From: Proteus terrae subsp. cibarius
GTDB lineage: Bacteria > Pseudomonadota > Gammaproteobacteria > Enterobacterales > Enterobacteriaceae
Length of the DNA: 64,000 bases
Direction: 5' to 3'
NCBI RefSeq assembly: GCF_011045835.1
Contig: NZ_CP047349.1
Coordinates: forward strand, 3,782,001-3,846,000
Part shown: one piece after another, positions 47,440 through 58,239 of the stretch
Numbering within the stretch: the stretch's first letter is position 1
Layout: each line of letters opens with the position of its first letter
The notes under the pieces: generated by a model
Told to the model about the DNA's origin: nothing
Databases searched by the model: none
The model's input: the letters and a program-made list of their open reading frames with translations, nothing else
Made by a program: the position numbers and the translations under genes

Positions 47440-48939
47440 TCAGCTATTCACAATAAATGTCAGTGATATCCAATAAAGTAAACCTGATAAACCAATGCTA
47501 ACTGGTAATGTTAAGATCCAAGCCAGTGCAATGTTTTTCACTGTCTTCGATTGAACACCACCACCATCAACAATCATGGTACCTGCAACCGCAGATGATA
47601 AAACTTGTGTTGTTGATACAGGCATACCCGTATAACTTGCTACACCGATGGAAACTGCTGCTGTTACCTGAGCAGAAACCCCTTGAGCGTAAGTCATACC
47701 TTTTTTACCGATCTTCTCACCAATTGTTACTGCAACGCGTTTCCAACCTACCATTGTCCCGATAGAGAGCGCTAATGCCACTGCGATAATGATCCAAATT
47801 GGAGCATATTCCACTGTGTTTAGCAGGTCACGACTCAATGTTTTTAAGAACCGTGCATCTTGGGTGCTAGTTTCTGGTAGTTTAGCCACTTCTGTTGCGG
47901 TATCAGCGATACACATAAGTAATCGGCGCATTTGAGCACGCTGGTCTGCTGTTAGCTCATCATAAGAGCTAATATTTGCAAGCATTTGTTCTGTTTGATT
48001 CAGAACAACTGGCGTTCTTGCGCTATTACAATGGAAATCTGTATCATTAGCATCAGCTTGTGCTGGTACTACTGGTGTATTCTCAATAGCATGCTGTAGC
48101 GCTGGCTGGTGTTTCTCATAATATTGTTGTAAGTGTACAACTGCATCATGAGTTTTGGTGATATCGTATCCGCTCGCACTCATATTGACGACAAAGCCCG
48201 CAGGCGCTACGCCAATTAATACTAACATGATAAGACCGATACCTTTCTGCCCATCATTTGCACCATGAGAGAAACTTACTCCAACTGCAGATAAAATCAG
48301 TGCAGTACGAGTCCAAAATGGCGGCTTACGCTTACCATCTTGTTTCTCACGTTCAGCTGGTGTCAGGTGAATACGACGACGTTTTTTCGTACCACTCCAG
48401 TAACGGCGTAGTAAGAAAATCATCGCGCCTGCAATAACCAAGCCGATAATTGGTGAAAGAATGAGTGATAGGAAGATACTGATCATTTTTGGTATGTTTA
48501 ATGCGTCAACGATAGACGAATCTGTCACGATAGCATTTGTCAAACCAATACCAATGATAGCACCTATCAGCGTATGTGAACTTGATGCTGGAATACCGAA
48601 ATACCATGTACCTAAGTTCCAGATAATGGCGGCTAACAGCAACGAGAAGACCATGGCAAGGCCATGAGCCGAGCTCACATTCAGCAGAAGATCTGTCGGT
48701 AACAAGTGAACGATAGCATAAGCTACGCTCAATCCACCGAGCAAAACTCCAAGGAAGTTAAATACACCCGCCATCACGACCGCAAATTGCGCACGCATAG
48801 CACGAGTATAGATAACAGTTGCTACCGCATTTGCGGTATCATGGAAGCCGTTAATAGCTTCATAAAATAGCACAAATAACAGTGCTAGAACCAACATTAA
48901 ACCTGTATGAAATTCTAGGTCAGTAAACAAATGTAGCAT
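47440..48939 (-). CDS. pitA: Low-affinity inorganic phosphate transporter PitA
   Basis: This protein of about 499 residues imports metal-phosphate with protons. It has the PiT duplicated motif ([17 protein letters not shown] in the first half, [14 protein letters not shown] in the second). About ten membrane helices and a long cytoplasmic loop are seen. I chose ATG 48939 (MLHLFTD), matching the E. coli start; the longer frame to 48990 has an extra basic stretch with no match. Confidence 0.94.
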   Translation of the reverse strand: MLHLFTDLEFHTGLMLVLALLFVLFYEAINGFHDTANAVATVIYTRAMRAQFAVVMAGVFNFLGVLLGGLSVAYAIVHLLPTDLLLNVSSAHGLAMVFSLLLAAIIWNLGTWYFGIPASSSHTLIGAIIGIGLTNAIVTDSSIVDALNIPKMISIFLSLILSPIIGLVIAGAMIFLLRRYWSGTKKRRRIHLTPAEREKQDGKRKPPFWTRTALILSAVGVSFSHGANDGQKGIGLIMLVLIGVAPAGFVVNMSASGYDITKTHDAVVHLQQYYEKHQPALQHAIENTPVVPAQADANDTDFHCNSARTPVVLNQTEQMLANISSYDELTADQRAQMRRLLMCIADTATEVAKLPETSTQDARFLKTLSRDLLNTVEYAPIWIIIAVALALSIGTMVGWKRVAVTIGEKIGKKGMTYAQGVSAQVTAAVSIGVASYTGMPVSTTQVLSSAVAGTMIVDGGGVQSKTVKNIALAWILTLPVSIGLSGLLYWISLTFIVNS

Positions 48940-49248
48940 AGACGTTAAGCCAGTTAGTTGGACATGAACGCGGCGCATTATCAGCGACAAATGCGAACGG
49001 TGGAAGCGAAATTTAACCTTTTTTTGATTTGATAACCAAGAAAATCAGAGCCTTTTTAAGATAATTCCTTATATATCATTTAATTAATAAAAATAAAAAA
49101 AAAGTAAATTTCTGACAATTTTTTTCCTTGCTAATACGAATTTAGGTGAAAAATGCAGATTTCTCCATATAATTTTACAAAAACACTCTGATCTTACGCG
49201 AAAATCATTGATTAAGTAGTCAGAGAAAACCAAGAACGAGACATCATT

Positions 49249-50466
49249 GTGGGATCATACAATACAGTAATTATAGGTGCAGGTGCCGCAGGGCTTTTTT
49301 GTGCGTCTTTAGCAGGACAAGCAGGATTATCTGTTTTAGTCCTCGATAATGGTAAAAAAGCAGGCCGTAAAATTCTAATGTCAGGTGGTGGACGTTGTAA
49401 TTTCACCAATATGTATATCGAACCTTCGGCATATTTATCAGAAAATCCACACTTCTGTAAGTCAGCACTCGCTCGCTATACACAATGGGATTTTATTGAA
49501 TTAGTGCAAAAACATAACATTGCCTACCATGAAAAAACGCTAGGGCAGCTATTTTGTGATGATTCAGCACAACAAATTGTTGATTTATTACTCACTGAAT
49601 GCCAAAAAGGAAAAGTAAGTGTTCGCTTACGTAGTGAAGTCACGAAAGTAGAGAAAACAGATGTAGGCTTTACTGTTTGGGTTGATGGAAAAGCTATTAC
49701 GACACCTTCGGTGGTTATTGCCAGTGGGGGTCTTTCTATGCCCGGTTTAGGTGCCACCCCTTTTGGCTATAAAGTTGCAGAGCAATTTGGGCTTTCAGTT
49801 TTACCAACGCGCGCAGGATTGGTTCCTTTTACATTGCATAAACCTCAACTTGAGCAATTAAGTCAGCTATCAGGCGTAGCTGTACCCGCTATTGTGACAG
49901 CAAAGAATGGAACGAGTTTTAAAGAGAACATTCTTTTTACTCACCGCGGTCTTTCTGGCCCTGCTATTTTGCAAATCTCTAATTATTGGCAATCAGGTGA
50001 GTATGTGAGTATTAACTTACTTCCGAATACTGATCTTGAAAGCTTTCTACAAGAAAAACGTCAAGAGCATCCAAATCAATCATTAAAAAATACGCTTTCT
50101 CGCTTATTACCAAAGCGCTTTATTGAAATAATGATAGAAAATAAACAGTTACCTGATGTTTCTCTGACTCAACTTAATAACGATCGTATTACGCAAATTG
50201 CAACGTTACTACAAGAATGGCAAGTGCAACCCAATGGTACTGAGGGATATCGTACCGCAGAAGTCACACTGGGTGGCGTAGATACTCGAGCCCTATCCTC
50301 TAAAACAATGGAAGCCACAAAAGTAAAAGGACTCTATTTTATTGGGGAAGTGGTCGATGTAACAGGCTGGTTAGGAGGATATAACTTCCAGTGGGCATGG
50401 AGTTCAGCTTATGCCTGTGCACAGAGCCTTATTTCTACACCAAAATCGACTTTTGTTGAGCAATAA
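49249..50466 (+). CDS. yhiN: NAD(P)/FAD-dependent oxidoreductase YhiN (HI0933 family)
   Basis: This 405-residue flavoprotein opens with a dinucleotide motif (VIIGAGAAGLFCA). The family block GKKAGRKILMSGGGRCNFTN is near residue 35-55, and the C-terminal FIGEVVDVTGWLGGYNFQWA segment binds FAD. It uses a GTG start, and no better start lies upstream in frame. The neighbour pitA is divergent, as in E. coli. The biological reaction is not known. Confidence 0.88.
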   Translation: MGSYNTVIIGAGAAGLFCASLAGQAGLSVLVLDNGKKAGRKILMSGGGRCNFTNMYIEPSAYLSENPHFCKSALARYTQWDFIELVQKHNIAYHEKTLGQLFCDDSAQQIVDLLLTECQKGKVSVRLRSEVTKVEKTDVGFTVWVDGKAITTPSVVIASGGLSMPGLGATPFGYKVAEQFGLSVLPTRAGLVPFTLHKPQLEQLSQLSGVAVPAIVTAKNGTSFKENILFTHRGLSGPAILQISNYWQSGEYVSINLLPNTDLESFLQEKRQEHPNQSLKNTLSRLLPKRFIEIMIENKQLPDVSLTQLNNDRITQIATLLQEWQVQPNGTEGYRTAEVTLGGVDTRALSSKTMEATKVKGLYFIGEVVDVTGWLGGYNFQWAWSSAYACAQSLISTPKSTFVEQ

Positions 50467-50546
50467 TGAATAAATTTGCAAATAGTAAAGTTATAAATAT
50501 TGGCTTCATAATTCTTTAAACTTATAAGTCATACATAATAAAAACC

Positions 50547-50580
50547 AGCCATCATCAATCAGTGATGGCTTTTCCTTCTT
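50547..50580 (+). terminator. Terminator after yhiN
   Basis: AGCCATCA at 50547-50554 and TGATGGCT at 50563-50570 form an 8-bp stem with a T-rich tail. It ends the yhiN transcript. Confidence 0.75.
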
Positions 50581-50798
50581 GTATTTCTTAGTAATGATTA
50601 AAAATACCTTATATCCCTTCGTTTTATCTGGTTTTATGCCGCATTTTCTCTTCTTTTTCCTATAAATGACCCTATAAAGAATATTGTTAACTATTTGGTT
50701 ATATTAATATTTTAAAAAATTATTAAAATAAAATAACTCGTTAATCAGTGAGTTAAGACTTTTTTGACTCTTTTTTCTAATTTGCTTAAAAAAAGGGC

Positions 50799-50829
50799 TT
50801 TACAAATGATACTGAGAACTATTATCATT
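50799..50829 (+). promoter_or_regulatory. ryhB promoter with Fur box
   Basis: TTTACA at 50799-50804 and TATCAT at 50823-50828 are separated by 18 bp and form the -35 and -10. TGATACTGAGAACTATTATCA at 50807-50827 overlaps them and agrees well with a Fur box (TGATAATGATTATTATCA-like arms). This fits iron-regulated transcription of ryhB. Confidence 0.85.
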
Positions 50830-50834
50830 AATAA

Positions 50835-50933
50835 CACTTTCAGATGCACCACCTTCAGGGTCATATGAAAGAACGACATTGCTCACATTGCTTCCAGTGT
50901 TTTACTTTAGCCAGCCGGGTGCTGGCTTTTTCT
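50835..50933 (+). ncRNA. ryhB: RyhB small RNA
   Basis: The conserved core GACATTGCTCACATTGCTTC is at about 50874-50893, followed by an intrinsic terminator (AGCCAGC at 50909-50915, GCTGGCT at 50921-50927, then T). This matches E. coli RyhB, which pairs with mRNAs of iron-using proteins through Hfq when iron is low. The 5' third differs from the E. coli sequence. The start is inferred from the promoter. The next gene is yhhW, as in the E. coli neighbourhood. Confidence 0.93.
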
Positions 50934-51066
50934 TTTCTAGAACTTATTCGATGTTTTTGTTTCCTCTTATTCAAATTATTTGGATCTTCAGGTTAAATTC
51001 CTCCGCTTTTTTACTTTGCGCTATTGAGTAAACTGTGTTCAACAACTTCAGAGAAGGAAACACATT

Positions 51067-51768
51067 ATGATTTATCTACGCAAAGCAAATGAAAGAGGAC
51101 ACGCTAATCATGGTTGGCTAGATAGCTGGCATACCTTCTCTTTCGCAAATTATTACGATCGTGACTTTATGGGATTTTCTGCACTACGAGTTATTAATGA
51201 AGATCGCGTCATACCCGGTGAAGGATTTGGTACTCACCCACATAAAGATATGGAAATTTTAACCTATGTGCTTGAAGGTAATATCGAGCATAAAGACAGC
51301 ATGGGTAATAAAGAAAATGTTCCTGCGGGTGAGTTTCAAATAATGAGTGCAGGTACAGGTATTACTCACTCAGAATATAATCCGAATAGTGATAAAGGAC
51401 TGCATTTTTACCAGATTTGGATTATGCCAAACACCGTCGGTATCACACCACGTTACGATCAACGCCGTTTTGATACGACAGTAAGCAAACAGCTTATTTT
51501 ATCGCCAGATGCCCGTGATGGCTCTTTAAAAGTCTTCCAAGATATGACGTTATGGCGCTGGAACCTGAAAAAAGGTGAAGAAGCACAATATCAAGCCGAA
51601 GCTGGTCGCCATGTTTGGCTACAAGTTGTGAAAGGTAAAATAACGATTAATGACATTATTGCGACCACCAGTGATGGTGTAGCCATTGCTAATGAAGATA
51701 TGATCCGTTTCGTTGGTGATGAAGATAGTGAAATCTTGCTGTTTGACTTACCTCCTGTAACAGCATAG
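51067..51768 (+). CDS. yhhW: Pirin-family protein YhhW (quercetin 2,3-dioxygenase type)
   Basis: This 233-residue bicupin has the pirin metal-site pattern: GEGFGTHPHKDMEIL (about 55-69) with two histidines, and GTGITHSEYN with the third histidine further on. E. coli YhhW shows quercetinase activity in vitro; its cellular substrate is unknown. It is preceded by ryhB, as in E. coli. Confidence 0.9.
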   Translation: MIYLRKANERGHANHGWLDSWHTFSFANYYDRDFMGFSALRVINEDRVIPGEGFGTHPHKDMEILTYVLEGNIEHKDSMGNKENVPAGEFQIMSAGTGITHSEYNPNSDKGLHFYQIWIMPNTVGITPRYDQRRFDTTVSKQLILSPDARDGSLKVFQDMTLWRWNLKKGEEAQYQAEAGRHVWLQVVKGKITINDIIATTSDGVAIANEDMIRFVGDEDSEILLFDLPPVTA

Positions 51769-51831
51769 TTGGGTTATCACCCTCTAAAGCCACTTTTTCT
51801 CTAATAACCTATTTCACTTTATTTTTCTATT

Positions 51832-51867
51832 CCCTGAAATCTTCTCGCATTTCAGGGATTTTTTTTC
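51832..51867 (+). terminator. Terminator after yhhW
   Basis: CCCTGAAAT at 51832-51840 and ATTTCAGGG at 51849-51857 form a 9-bp stem followed by an eight-T run. Confidence 0.9.
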
Positions 51868-51885
51868 TCTAAAATCTCAAAAATA

Positions 51886-51926
51886 AAAAAACACCAAAAT
51901 CACATCCTATGAGTTTGGTGTTTTTA
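51886..51926 (-). terminator. Terminator of pckA
   Basis: AAAAACACCAAA and TTTGGTGTTTTT form a stem of 12 bp. On the minus strand it follows pckA by about 35 bases. Confidence 0.83.
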
Positions 51927-51959
51927 TTCACACTATATTTTTATTTACGTTAATAGTAA

Positions 51960-53579
51960 TTAACGTTTTGGTCCAACTTTAGTCAATGCTTGACCTGCTG
52001 GGGTATCCGTATATTTATCGAAGTTTTTCACAAAGCGATCGGCAAGATCATCTGCTTTGATATCCCATTGGGTTTTATCCGCATAAGTATCACGAGGATC
52101 TAATATTTCGCTGTTAACGCCAGGCAATGCAGTTGGGATCTCTAAATCAAACACTGGTAATGTTTTCATTGGTGCTTTATCAATATCACCATTTAGGATG
52201 GCATCAATAATCGCACGTGTATCTTTAATTGAAATACGCTTACCTGTACCATTCCAACCTGTATTAACCAAGTAGGCTTTTGCACCTGATGCTTGCATAC
52301 GTTTTACCAATACTTCAGCGTACTGTGTTGGATGCAGAGATAAGAATGCTGCACCAAAACAAGCAGAGAATGTTGGCGTCGGTTCTGTCACACCACGTTC
52401 AGTTCCCGCTAGTTTAGCGGTGAAACCTGACAAAAAGTGGTATTGCGTCTGTTCCGGTGTTAAACGTGAAACAGGAGGTAGCACACCAAAAGCATCCGCT
52501 GTTAAGAAAATAACTTTCTTAGCGTGACCTGCTTTGGAAACAGGTTTAACGATATTATCGATATGATAAATAGGGTAAGAAACGCGGGTATTTTCTGTTT
52601 TCGAGCCATCGTCGAAATCAACAGAGCCGTCAGATAACACAACCACGTTTTCTAACAGTGCATCACGTTTAATTGCACCATAGATATCGGGTTCAGCTTC
52701 TTTTGATAAGTGGATTGTTTTTGCGTAACAGCCACCTTCAAAGTTAAACACACCGTCATCATCCCAACCATGCTCATCATCACCAATTAGCTTACGCTTA
52801 GGATCGGTTGAAAGAGTTGTTTTACCTGTACCAGATAGACCAAAGAAAATAGCAACATCACCACTTTCGCCAACGTTTGCGGAGCAGTGCATAGAAGCCA
52901 TACCTTTAAGAGGAAGGAAGTAGTTCATCATAGAGAACATACCTTTCTTCATCTCGCCACCGTACCAAGTACCACCAATTAACTGAATGCGTTCAGTTAA
53001 ATTGAAAGCAACGAAGTTCTCTGAATTCAGACCTTGTGCCTTCCAATTTGGATTTGTACATTTCGCTCCGTTCATCACAATGAAGTCTGGTGTAAAATTT
53101 TCCAGCTCTTCTTGTTCAGGACGAATAAACATATTTTTAACAAAATGCGCTTGCCAAGCAACTTCTGTGATAAAACGCACTTTTAAACGCGTGTCAGCAT
53201 TCGCACCACAAAACGCATCAACAACAAACAAACGTTTGCCTGATAGCTGATTAGTGACTAATGATTTTAAGTCAGTCCACACTTCTTGTGAAAGTGGCTT
53301 ATTATCGTTCTTACCTTTACCCTGATCAGCCCACCATACGGTGTCACGAGTAACATCATCACGAACAATGTATTTATCTTTCGGAGAACGTCCAGTAAAT
53401 ATACCTGTATCAACGGCAATAGCGCCTAACGAGGTTTGTGTGCCTCGCTCGTAACCTGTTAATCCTGGCTTGGTTTCTTCATCAAATAACAGCTCATAGC
53501 TTGGGTTATAAATGATTTCGCTCGTGTCCTTAATACCGTACTGCTGGAGATCCTTAGGGGTAAGACCTTTAACGCTCAT
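51960..53579 (-). CDS. pckA: Phosphoenolpyruvate carboxykinase (ATP) PckA
   Basis: This 539-residue gluconeogenic enzyme has the ATP-type kinase-1a loop [11 protein letters not shown] near residue 250 and the kinase-2 [16 protein letters not shown] near 265-280. The oxaloacetate site RSPKDKY is near residue 65. Length and motifs match E. coli PckA. In E. coli yhgE lies between hslO and pckA; it is absent here. Confidence 0.97.
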   Translation of the reverse strand: MSVKGLTPKDLQQYGIKDTSEIIYNPSYELLFDEETKPGLTGYERGTQTSLGAIAVDTGIFTGRSPKDKYIVRDDVTRDTVWWADQGKGKNDNKPLSQEVWTDLKSLVTNQLSGKRLFVVDAFCGANADTRLKVRFITEVAWQAHFVKNMFIRPEQEELENFTPDFIVMNGAKCTNPNWKAQGLNSENFVAFNLTERIQLIGGTWYGGEMKKGMFSMMNYFLPLKGMASMHCSANVGESGDVAIFFGLSGTGKTTLSTDPKRKLIGDDEHGWDDDGVFNFEGGCYAKTIHLSKEAEPDIYGAIKRDALLENVVVLSDGSVDFDDGSKTENTRVSYPIYHIDNIVKPVSKAGHAKKVIFLTADAFGVLPPVSRLTPEQTQYHFLSGFTAKLAGTERGVTEPTPTFSACFGAAFLSLHPTQYAEVLVKRMQASGAKAYLVNTGWNGTGKRISIKDTRAIIDAILNGDIDKAPMKTLPVFDLEIPTALPGVNSEILDPRDTYADKTQWDIKADDLADRFVKNFDKYTDTPAGQALTKVGPKR

Positions 53580-53733
53580 AGTTTCGCTCCTGATAAATAG
53601 ACCTTTCTACGAATAATATTAAGGTGTTACGAGTAATTAACAGCGATTGTTATCAATATTTTGAAAATTTATAATTTTTTTATGTTAAGAACGAGAGCTA
53701 ATGCACAAAACTACAGAAAAATTGTTGAATAAA

Positions 53734-53757
53734 AAAGGACGCAAAATAGCGTCCTTT
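53734..53757 (-). terminator. Terminator of hslO
   Basis: AAAGGACGC at 53734-53742 and GCGTCCTTT at 53749-53757 form a perfect 9-bp stem. A-rich sequence on its left is a T run on the minus strand. Confidence 0.85.
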
Positions 53758-53783
53758 AGATAAAATAGTCTTGCTAAATCGAA

Positions 53784-54668
53784 TCAGTGCAATTCAGAGC
53801 CATACAATTTATTGATATTATTAATATCATTCTCAGTGAAGATGTAATGTGTTCCACAATATTCGCATTCCATATCAATATTTCCCTGTTCTTGCAACAG
53901 GTGGTTCACATCTTCTTTCGACAATGTTACTAATGTATTTTCACAACGTTCACGCGAACAAGTGCAATGGAATTCAACAACTTGAGGATCATAAAGAGTG
54001 ACATCTTCTTCGTGATATAAGCGATGTAAGATCTCTTTAGTATCTAGCGTAAATAGCTCTTCAGCTTTGATTGTATGTGTTAACTGTGTGAGCAATTCAA
54101 AATGTTCAGCAGTATGTTCTGCGGTGAACTCTTCTGATGCCGGCAATACTTGTAATAACATACCCGCAGCAGCTGGTTTGCCCGCTTGCATACCACTACG
54201 AATAAATACGCGCGTAGGTAACTGTTCTGATTGCTTAAAGTAGTTATCAATACAGGCTTCAATAGTTTCACCATCAAGAGCAACAATACCTTGATAACGT
54301 TCACCTTTTTCAGGTGTTACCGTAATGACCATAAAACCATTCCCGATCATCTCTTTTAAGGTACTACCCGCTTTAACATCATCCCCAATACGCGCAACAC
54401 CACGCATTTGTTGATTGTTATTTCCATTGATCACTGCCAATCGCACAGGGCCATCACCTTGTATTTGAACCGTAATATCACCTTCAAATTTAAGCGTAGC
54501 TGTTAACAAACTGGTAGCCACCAGTAAATCACCCAGAAGGTGTTGAACTGGCTCAGGATAATGGTGATTCTCAAGCATTGATTGATAGGTTTCAGTCACA
54601 TTGACCAATTCGCCACGTACCGCGTTTTTTTCAAATAAAAAACGTGATAAAGAGTCTTTTTTAGACAT
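53784..54668 (-). CDS. hslO: Redox-regulated chaperone Hsp33 (HslO)
   Basis: This 294-residue chaperone is switched on by oxidation of a zinc centre. The C-terminal zinc ligands are seen as HCTC and CEYC near residues 230-265. It lies 26 bases after hslR in the same operon and is expected to be cytoplasmic. Confidence 0.95.
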   Translation of the reverse strand: MSKKDSLSRFLFEKNAVRGELVNVTETYQSMLENHHYPEPVQHLLGDLLVATSLLTATLKFEGDITVQIQGDGPVRLAVINGNNNQQMRGVARIGDDVKAGSTLKEMIGNGFMVITVTPEKGERYQGIVALDGETIEACIDNYFKQSEQLPTRVFIRSGMQAGKPAAAGMLLQVLPASEEFTAEHTAEHFELLTQLTHTIKAEELFTLDTKEILHRLYHEEDVTLYDPQVVEFHCTCSRERCENTLVTLSKEDVNHLLQEQGNIDMECEYCGTHYIFTENDINNINKLYGSELH

Positions 54669-54694
54669 GATTTTCTCTCATTTCAGGGAATCGG

Positions 54695-55108
54695 TTAATC
54701 CGATTCTTGTAAATTTGTCTGTTTGAAGCGAAGTAAGGTGCGTCTTTCCTTTTTATCAGGGCGACGTTCAGGATGAGGCATAGTTAACGCATTCATTTTT
54801 CTTGCTAGAGCAATTTTTTCTCTTTTAGCAATACTCTCTGGTGTTTCACAATAAAGTGCCTGAGCTTGGGTAGCACCTTGTCGTTGTGAACTGACCATAA
54901 GAATGGTTACTGTCCGTTCATCATTACCTTGTCGTAGGCGTATTTCTGCGCCTTCTTCAACGATTTTACTTGGCTTACCTCTCACACCATTGTAGTGAAC
55001 TTTGCCACCTTCAATCATTGTGCGAGCGATTGCGCGCGTTTTATAGAAACGTGCAGCCCAAAGCCATTTATCTAAACGGACGCCACTTTCTTGCGATGGT
55101 TGACTCAT
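54695..55108 (-). CDS. hslR: Ribosome-associated heat shock protein Hsp15 (HslR)
   Basis: This 137-residue protein has an S4 RNA-binding domain (RLDKWLWAARFYKTRAIA) and a basic C-terminus. It recycles free 50S subunits that carry a nascent chain. I chose ATG 55108 (MSQPSQ), with AAGGAG upstream; the longer frame to 55174 is not supported. In E. coli yrfG lies between igaA and hslR; here the two are 71 bases apart with no yrfG. Confidence 0.93.
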   Translation of the reverse strand: MSQPSQESGVRLDKWLWAARFYKTRAIARTMIEGGKVHYNGVRGKPSKIVEEGAEIRLRQGNDERTVTILMVSSQRQGATQAQALYCETPESIAKREKIALARKMNALTMPHPERRPDKKERRTLLRFKQTNLQESD

Positions 55109-55179
55109 CCCTTTCTCCTTAACTTCAACTTCTTTATGAAGGCGATAGTGTAAACACATAGCCTTCCACAACAAGGGAC

Positions 55180-57288
55180 TTACTGAGGAGGGCGATAAAA
55201 ACAGTGCTCATAGTAGAGACTGATTTTATTCATGCGTTGGTTATTTTGTCGCCGACGCCGGATGATAAGAAATAGGTTCAATATTAAGAACCCAATAGCG
55301 ATAAACAATAATAACGTATTCCCGATGTAATATAACATTGTCATTGAATCGGGCAGGCTATGTAAAAATATCTGTAATGTGCCATTCGCATCAATAACCA
55401 TGCCGGTTATTACGCCACCTGTATCAAAAGGTGTATGTAATAAAATATCGGATAAACGTTGTAGTTCGCGCCACTGTTCTAACGGAGTAGGCTCAAACAC
55501 GGAGTTTGAACTTGAAGCGTAATCAACAAGCTGTTTTCTTTCATCACTGATTAACAGCACGCCACCCGGTGGAGGACTGTTTAGCAGTATTGCGGCTTTA
55601 TCTATTTCTCGGTAGATAAAAGAAGATGTGGTGGTGTCGATAAGCTTTTCCAAGGCCTCAGCACTCACAGCACGTAATAAAACATTGGTTCCAGTTAATT
55701 TACCACTTTCAGCTCGTTGAACTAATGCAGCCCAATCATTGACATTACTTAAGTTAACTAACGCCATCTTAAGGCGAATACACTCATTTTCTCTTGGGCA
55801 TAAATCCTGTGTTTTCAACACAATGCCATCAAAATTATCTAACAGATTCATCCCGGACTTAGTAATCGCTTGGCCTAAACTCGGGTTAACTCGGTTATTA
55901 GAAACGGGATGTAATTGTTCTTCAACCATATGCAATAATGCAGCAGCTTTTTCTATCGTGCTCGATTCAGGCATTGGCATTGGATTACTGTTATTCCAGT
56001 AAATTCCTGAACAATCAAAAGGTGCAAAAATAGTTTTATTATTCTTACTTGATAAATTAGGTGGCATGTAACACATCCCAACCCCTTTCGCTTGAATAAT
56101 GTCTCCTACATGCAAATCAGTTGTTTCTAACTCAGTAAAATTAGTGACTAAATGAGGTTCTGTATCTTTAAACCATGAAAAACTGAGTTTCATTGAAAGA
56201 GAAAGAGGTTGATAAAGATACAACATGCCAATAATAAACAGGCTCCAAAAAACGAAGATAATATTTTTAATATAGCGTTTATATGGATAATTTTTCTCTT
56301 CATCATGCAATGAAAGGTAGTTTCCTTGCTTTACTACATGATGATTTGGATACATTTCTAAATAAGTTACCTTATCAATATCACTTTGAATATAAGGCTC
56401 CCAATGAGGCGGATAAACGAGATCAATCCCCCCTAAAGAAACATTTTTTACCTGTCCATGATCAAAGTTGCCAAAAAGCCCCCAACGCTTTAAACGCCCC
56501 TTAAAGCAGTGGATTTCTTGTTTACGTGGCTTAATTAAAGGATTGTGGATCAGAAAAACACCAACAGCCAAAAAAGCACCACCGGTAGCTAGGATCCAAG
56601 GAAGAAAAACTTGAGGCATCATTAAGGCTGTTAAGCACAGCGTCAACCCAAGACAAACAAAAGAGCCATCCCAAAAACCAGATGAGTTATGTAATCGATA
56701 TTCTTCGTTTGTTTCTTCGCGGATTTGTAATAAGTGAGCAGCATCACCTTCGTTCTTTTGAATTGTTGATGAACCATTTGCCAATATAGGCTCAGAAAGC
56801 TGCTTTAAACTTAAAGCAGAAAAATGAATTTTTTCATCTTTTAAGAAATGGCCATTCACACCAACCACGATGGGGATCGAAGGGGTGCAGACAACATCAA
56901 GAACGTTTTCTTGCTGAAGATAAGGAACAAGCAGTGGGGGAATATGAATTTCTACGGCATCAATATAGTAACGCCAATGATTTAATCCTTCACTAGAGCC
57001 CGCAAAGCGATTAACGATATTTCTTAATGTAGTAACGACTTCACCTTTAATTGGCATATCGGGGAAGTTTTGTAATGAATAGCCAGAAGAGAAATCAGAT
57101 GTGCCAAAATAAGATAAATAATCACTAATAAGCCCATAGTCATCAGAAGTGAGCTTGCGATAAGTAGGTTTAGCTAAAGATGGGAGATGATGTGAGCCAT
57201 CAAGCCGCCTTCTTTTAAAGAATAGAAAGGCGGCCATTATAAATAGGCTTATCATAAAGATAGCCAATATAATGACTGATAATCTCAT
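55180..57288 (-). CDS. umoB: IgaA/UmoB family membrane regulator
   Basis: This protein of about 702 residues has an N-terminal membrane helix (MRLSVIILAIFMISLFIMAA), two further hydrophobic regions near 220-255 and 350-370, a large periplasmic domain, and a last helix near 655-680. It matches E. coli YrfF/Salmonella IgaA, which restrain the Rcs phosphorelay. In Proteus mirabilis the same protein is UmoB, which acts on flhDC and swarming. I chose ATG 57288 (GGGGA upstream) over the longer frame to 57360. Confidence 0.9.
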   Translation of the reverse strand: MRLSVIILAIFMISLFIMAAFLFFKRRRLDGSHHLPSLAKPTYRKLTSDDYGLISDYLSYFGTSDFSSGYSLQNFPDMPIKGEVVTTLRNIVNRFAGSSEGLNHWRYYIDAVEIHIPPLLVPYLQQENVLDVVCTPSIPIVVGVNGHFLKDEKIHFSALSLKQLSEPILANGSSTIQKNEGDAAHLLQIREETNEEYRLHNSSGFWDGSFVCLGLTLCLTALMMPQVFLPWILATGGAFLAVGVFLIHNPLIKPRKQEIHCFKGRLKRWGLFGNFDHGQVKNVSLGGIDLVYPPHWEPYIQSDIDKVTYLEMYPNHHVVKQGNYLSLHDEEKNYPYKRYIKNIIFVFWSLFIIGMLYLYQPLSLSMKLSFSWFKDTEPHLVTNFTELETTDLHVGDIIQAKGVGMCYMPPNLSSKNNKTIFAPFDCSGIYWNNSNPMPMPESSTIEKAAALLHMVEEQLHPVSNNRVNPSLGQAITKSGMNLLDNFDGIVLKTQDLCPRENECIRLKMALVNLSNVNDWAALVQRAESGKLTGTNVLLRAVSAEALEKLIDTTTSSFIYREIDKAAILLNSPPPGGVLLISDERKQLVDYASSSNSVFEPTPLEQWRELQRLSDILLHTPFDTGGVITGMVIDANGTLQIFLHSLPDSMTMLYYIGNTLLLFIAIGFLILNLFLIIRRRRQNNQRMNKISLYYEHCFYRPPQ

Positions 57289-57641
57289 TTTTTCCCCATG
57301 CTTATACTGATGCTGCGTAGTAACAATAACAAATTTAAAACCCTGCCTAACATAAGGCAATTCCTATTCTTTTGTTCTATTTTTTATTTAAATACAATAG
57401 ATTATATTCTTGTTGCCGCGTTATAATTTATATCTCTTATCAAGTTTATATCTGCTAACAATGCTATCTTCGGGTAAAATAGCGAATCAATAAATAATAA
57501 TATTCTCAAAAAATCAATAAATAACAAGATTTGATAGCGGAGTGTACTCAATTTTCCTTTAAAAGCTAAATCTAATTGTTAGATTTATTTTGTCATTAAT
57601 GTGTTAAATTCAGGTTAATCTCTATTCTGCCAGGGGCTGTT
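57289..57641. other. Intergenic region between umoB and nudE
   Basis: This AT-rich 353-bp region carries the divergent promoters. A perfect palindrome, AAATCTAA-TTG-TTAGATTT, lies at 57568-57586, about 55 bases before nudE. I cannot assign it to a known regulator. No ORF with a ribosome site is seen. Confidence 0.45.
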
Positions 57642-58193
57642 ATGAAAAAACTAAAAAAACCCAATATATTAAACGTTGATAACATCGCCCGTTCTCGATT
57701 ATTTCAGATCCAATCCGTTAATCTAGAGTTTAGTAACGGAGAAAAGCGTACTTATGAGCGAATGAAACCTGCTAATCGTGAAGCCGTTATGATTGTTCCT
57801 ATTATTGATGACCATCTTATTCTTATTCGTGAATACGCCGTAGGTATCGAAAATTACGATTTTGGTTTTCCCAAAGGCGCTATCGATCCTGGTGAAAATG
57901 CCCTACAAGCCGCGAACCGCGAACTAAAAGAAGAAATTGGCTATGGTGCTCACTCATTAATAGAGCTTGCAAAGCTTTCTATGGCACCGTCTTACTTTTC
58001 TAGCAAAATGAACATTGTTATTGCACATGATCTTTATCCAGAGCAACTTGAAGGTGATGAACCTGAACCACTGCTTCAAATACGTTGGCCTATCGCAAAA
58101 ATGATGGACTTACTCGACCATCCAGACTTCACTGAAGCTCGCAGCGTCAGTGCTCTCTTCTTTGCACACCGCTATCTATTACATAATAAATAG
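57642..58193 (+). CDS. nudE: ADP compounds hydrolase NudE
   Basis: This 183-residue Nudix enzyme hydrolyses ADP-ribose, Ap3A and NADH. The Nudix box GAIDPGENALQAANRELKEEIG is seen near residues 86-108 in two adjoining parts (GAIDPGENALQAANRE, then LKEEIG). It is divergent from umoB, as in E. coli. Confidence 0.93.
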   Translation: MKKLKKPNILNVDNIARSRLFQIQSVNLEFSNGEKRTYERMKPANREAVMIVPIIDDHLILIREYAVGIENYDFGFPKGAIDPGENALQAANRELKEEIGYGAHSLIELAKLSMAPSYFSSKMNIVIAHDLYPEQLEGDEPEPLLQIRWPIAKMMDLLDHPDFTEARSVSALFFAHRYLLHNK

Positions 58194-58199
58194 ATAATA

Positions 58200-58227
58200 A
58201 AAAACCGGACTTTGACATCCGGTTTTT
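58200..58227. terminator. Terminator between nudE and mrcA
   Basis: AAAAACCGGA at 58200-58209 and TCCGGTTTTT at 58218-58227 form a stem of 10 bp with A and T flanks, so it can serve both convergent genes. Confidence 0.88.
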
Positions 58228-58239
58228 ATTTTCGATTAA

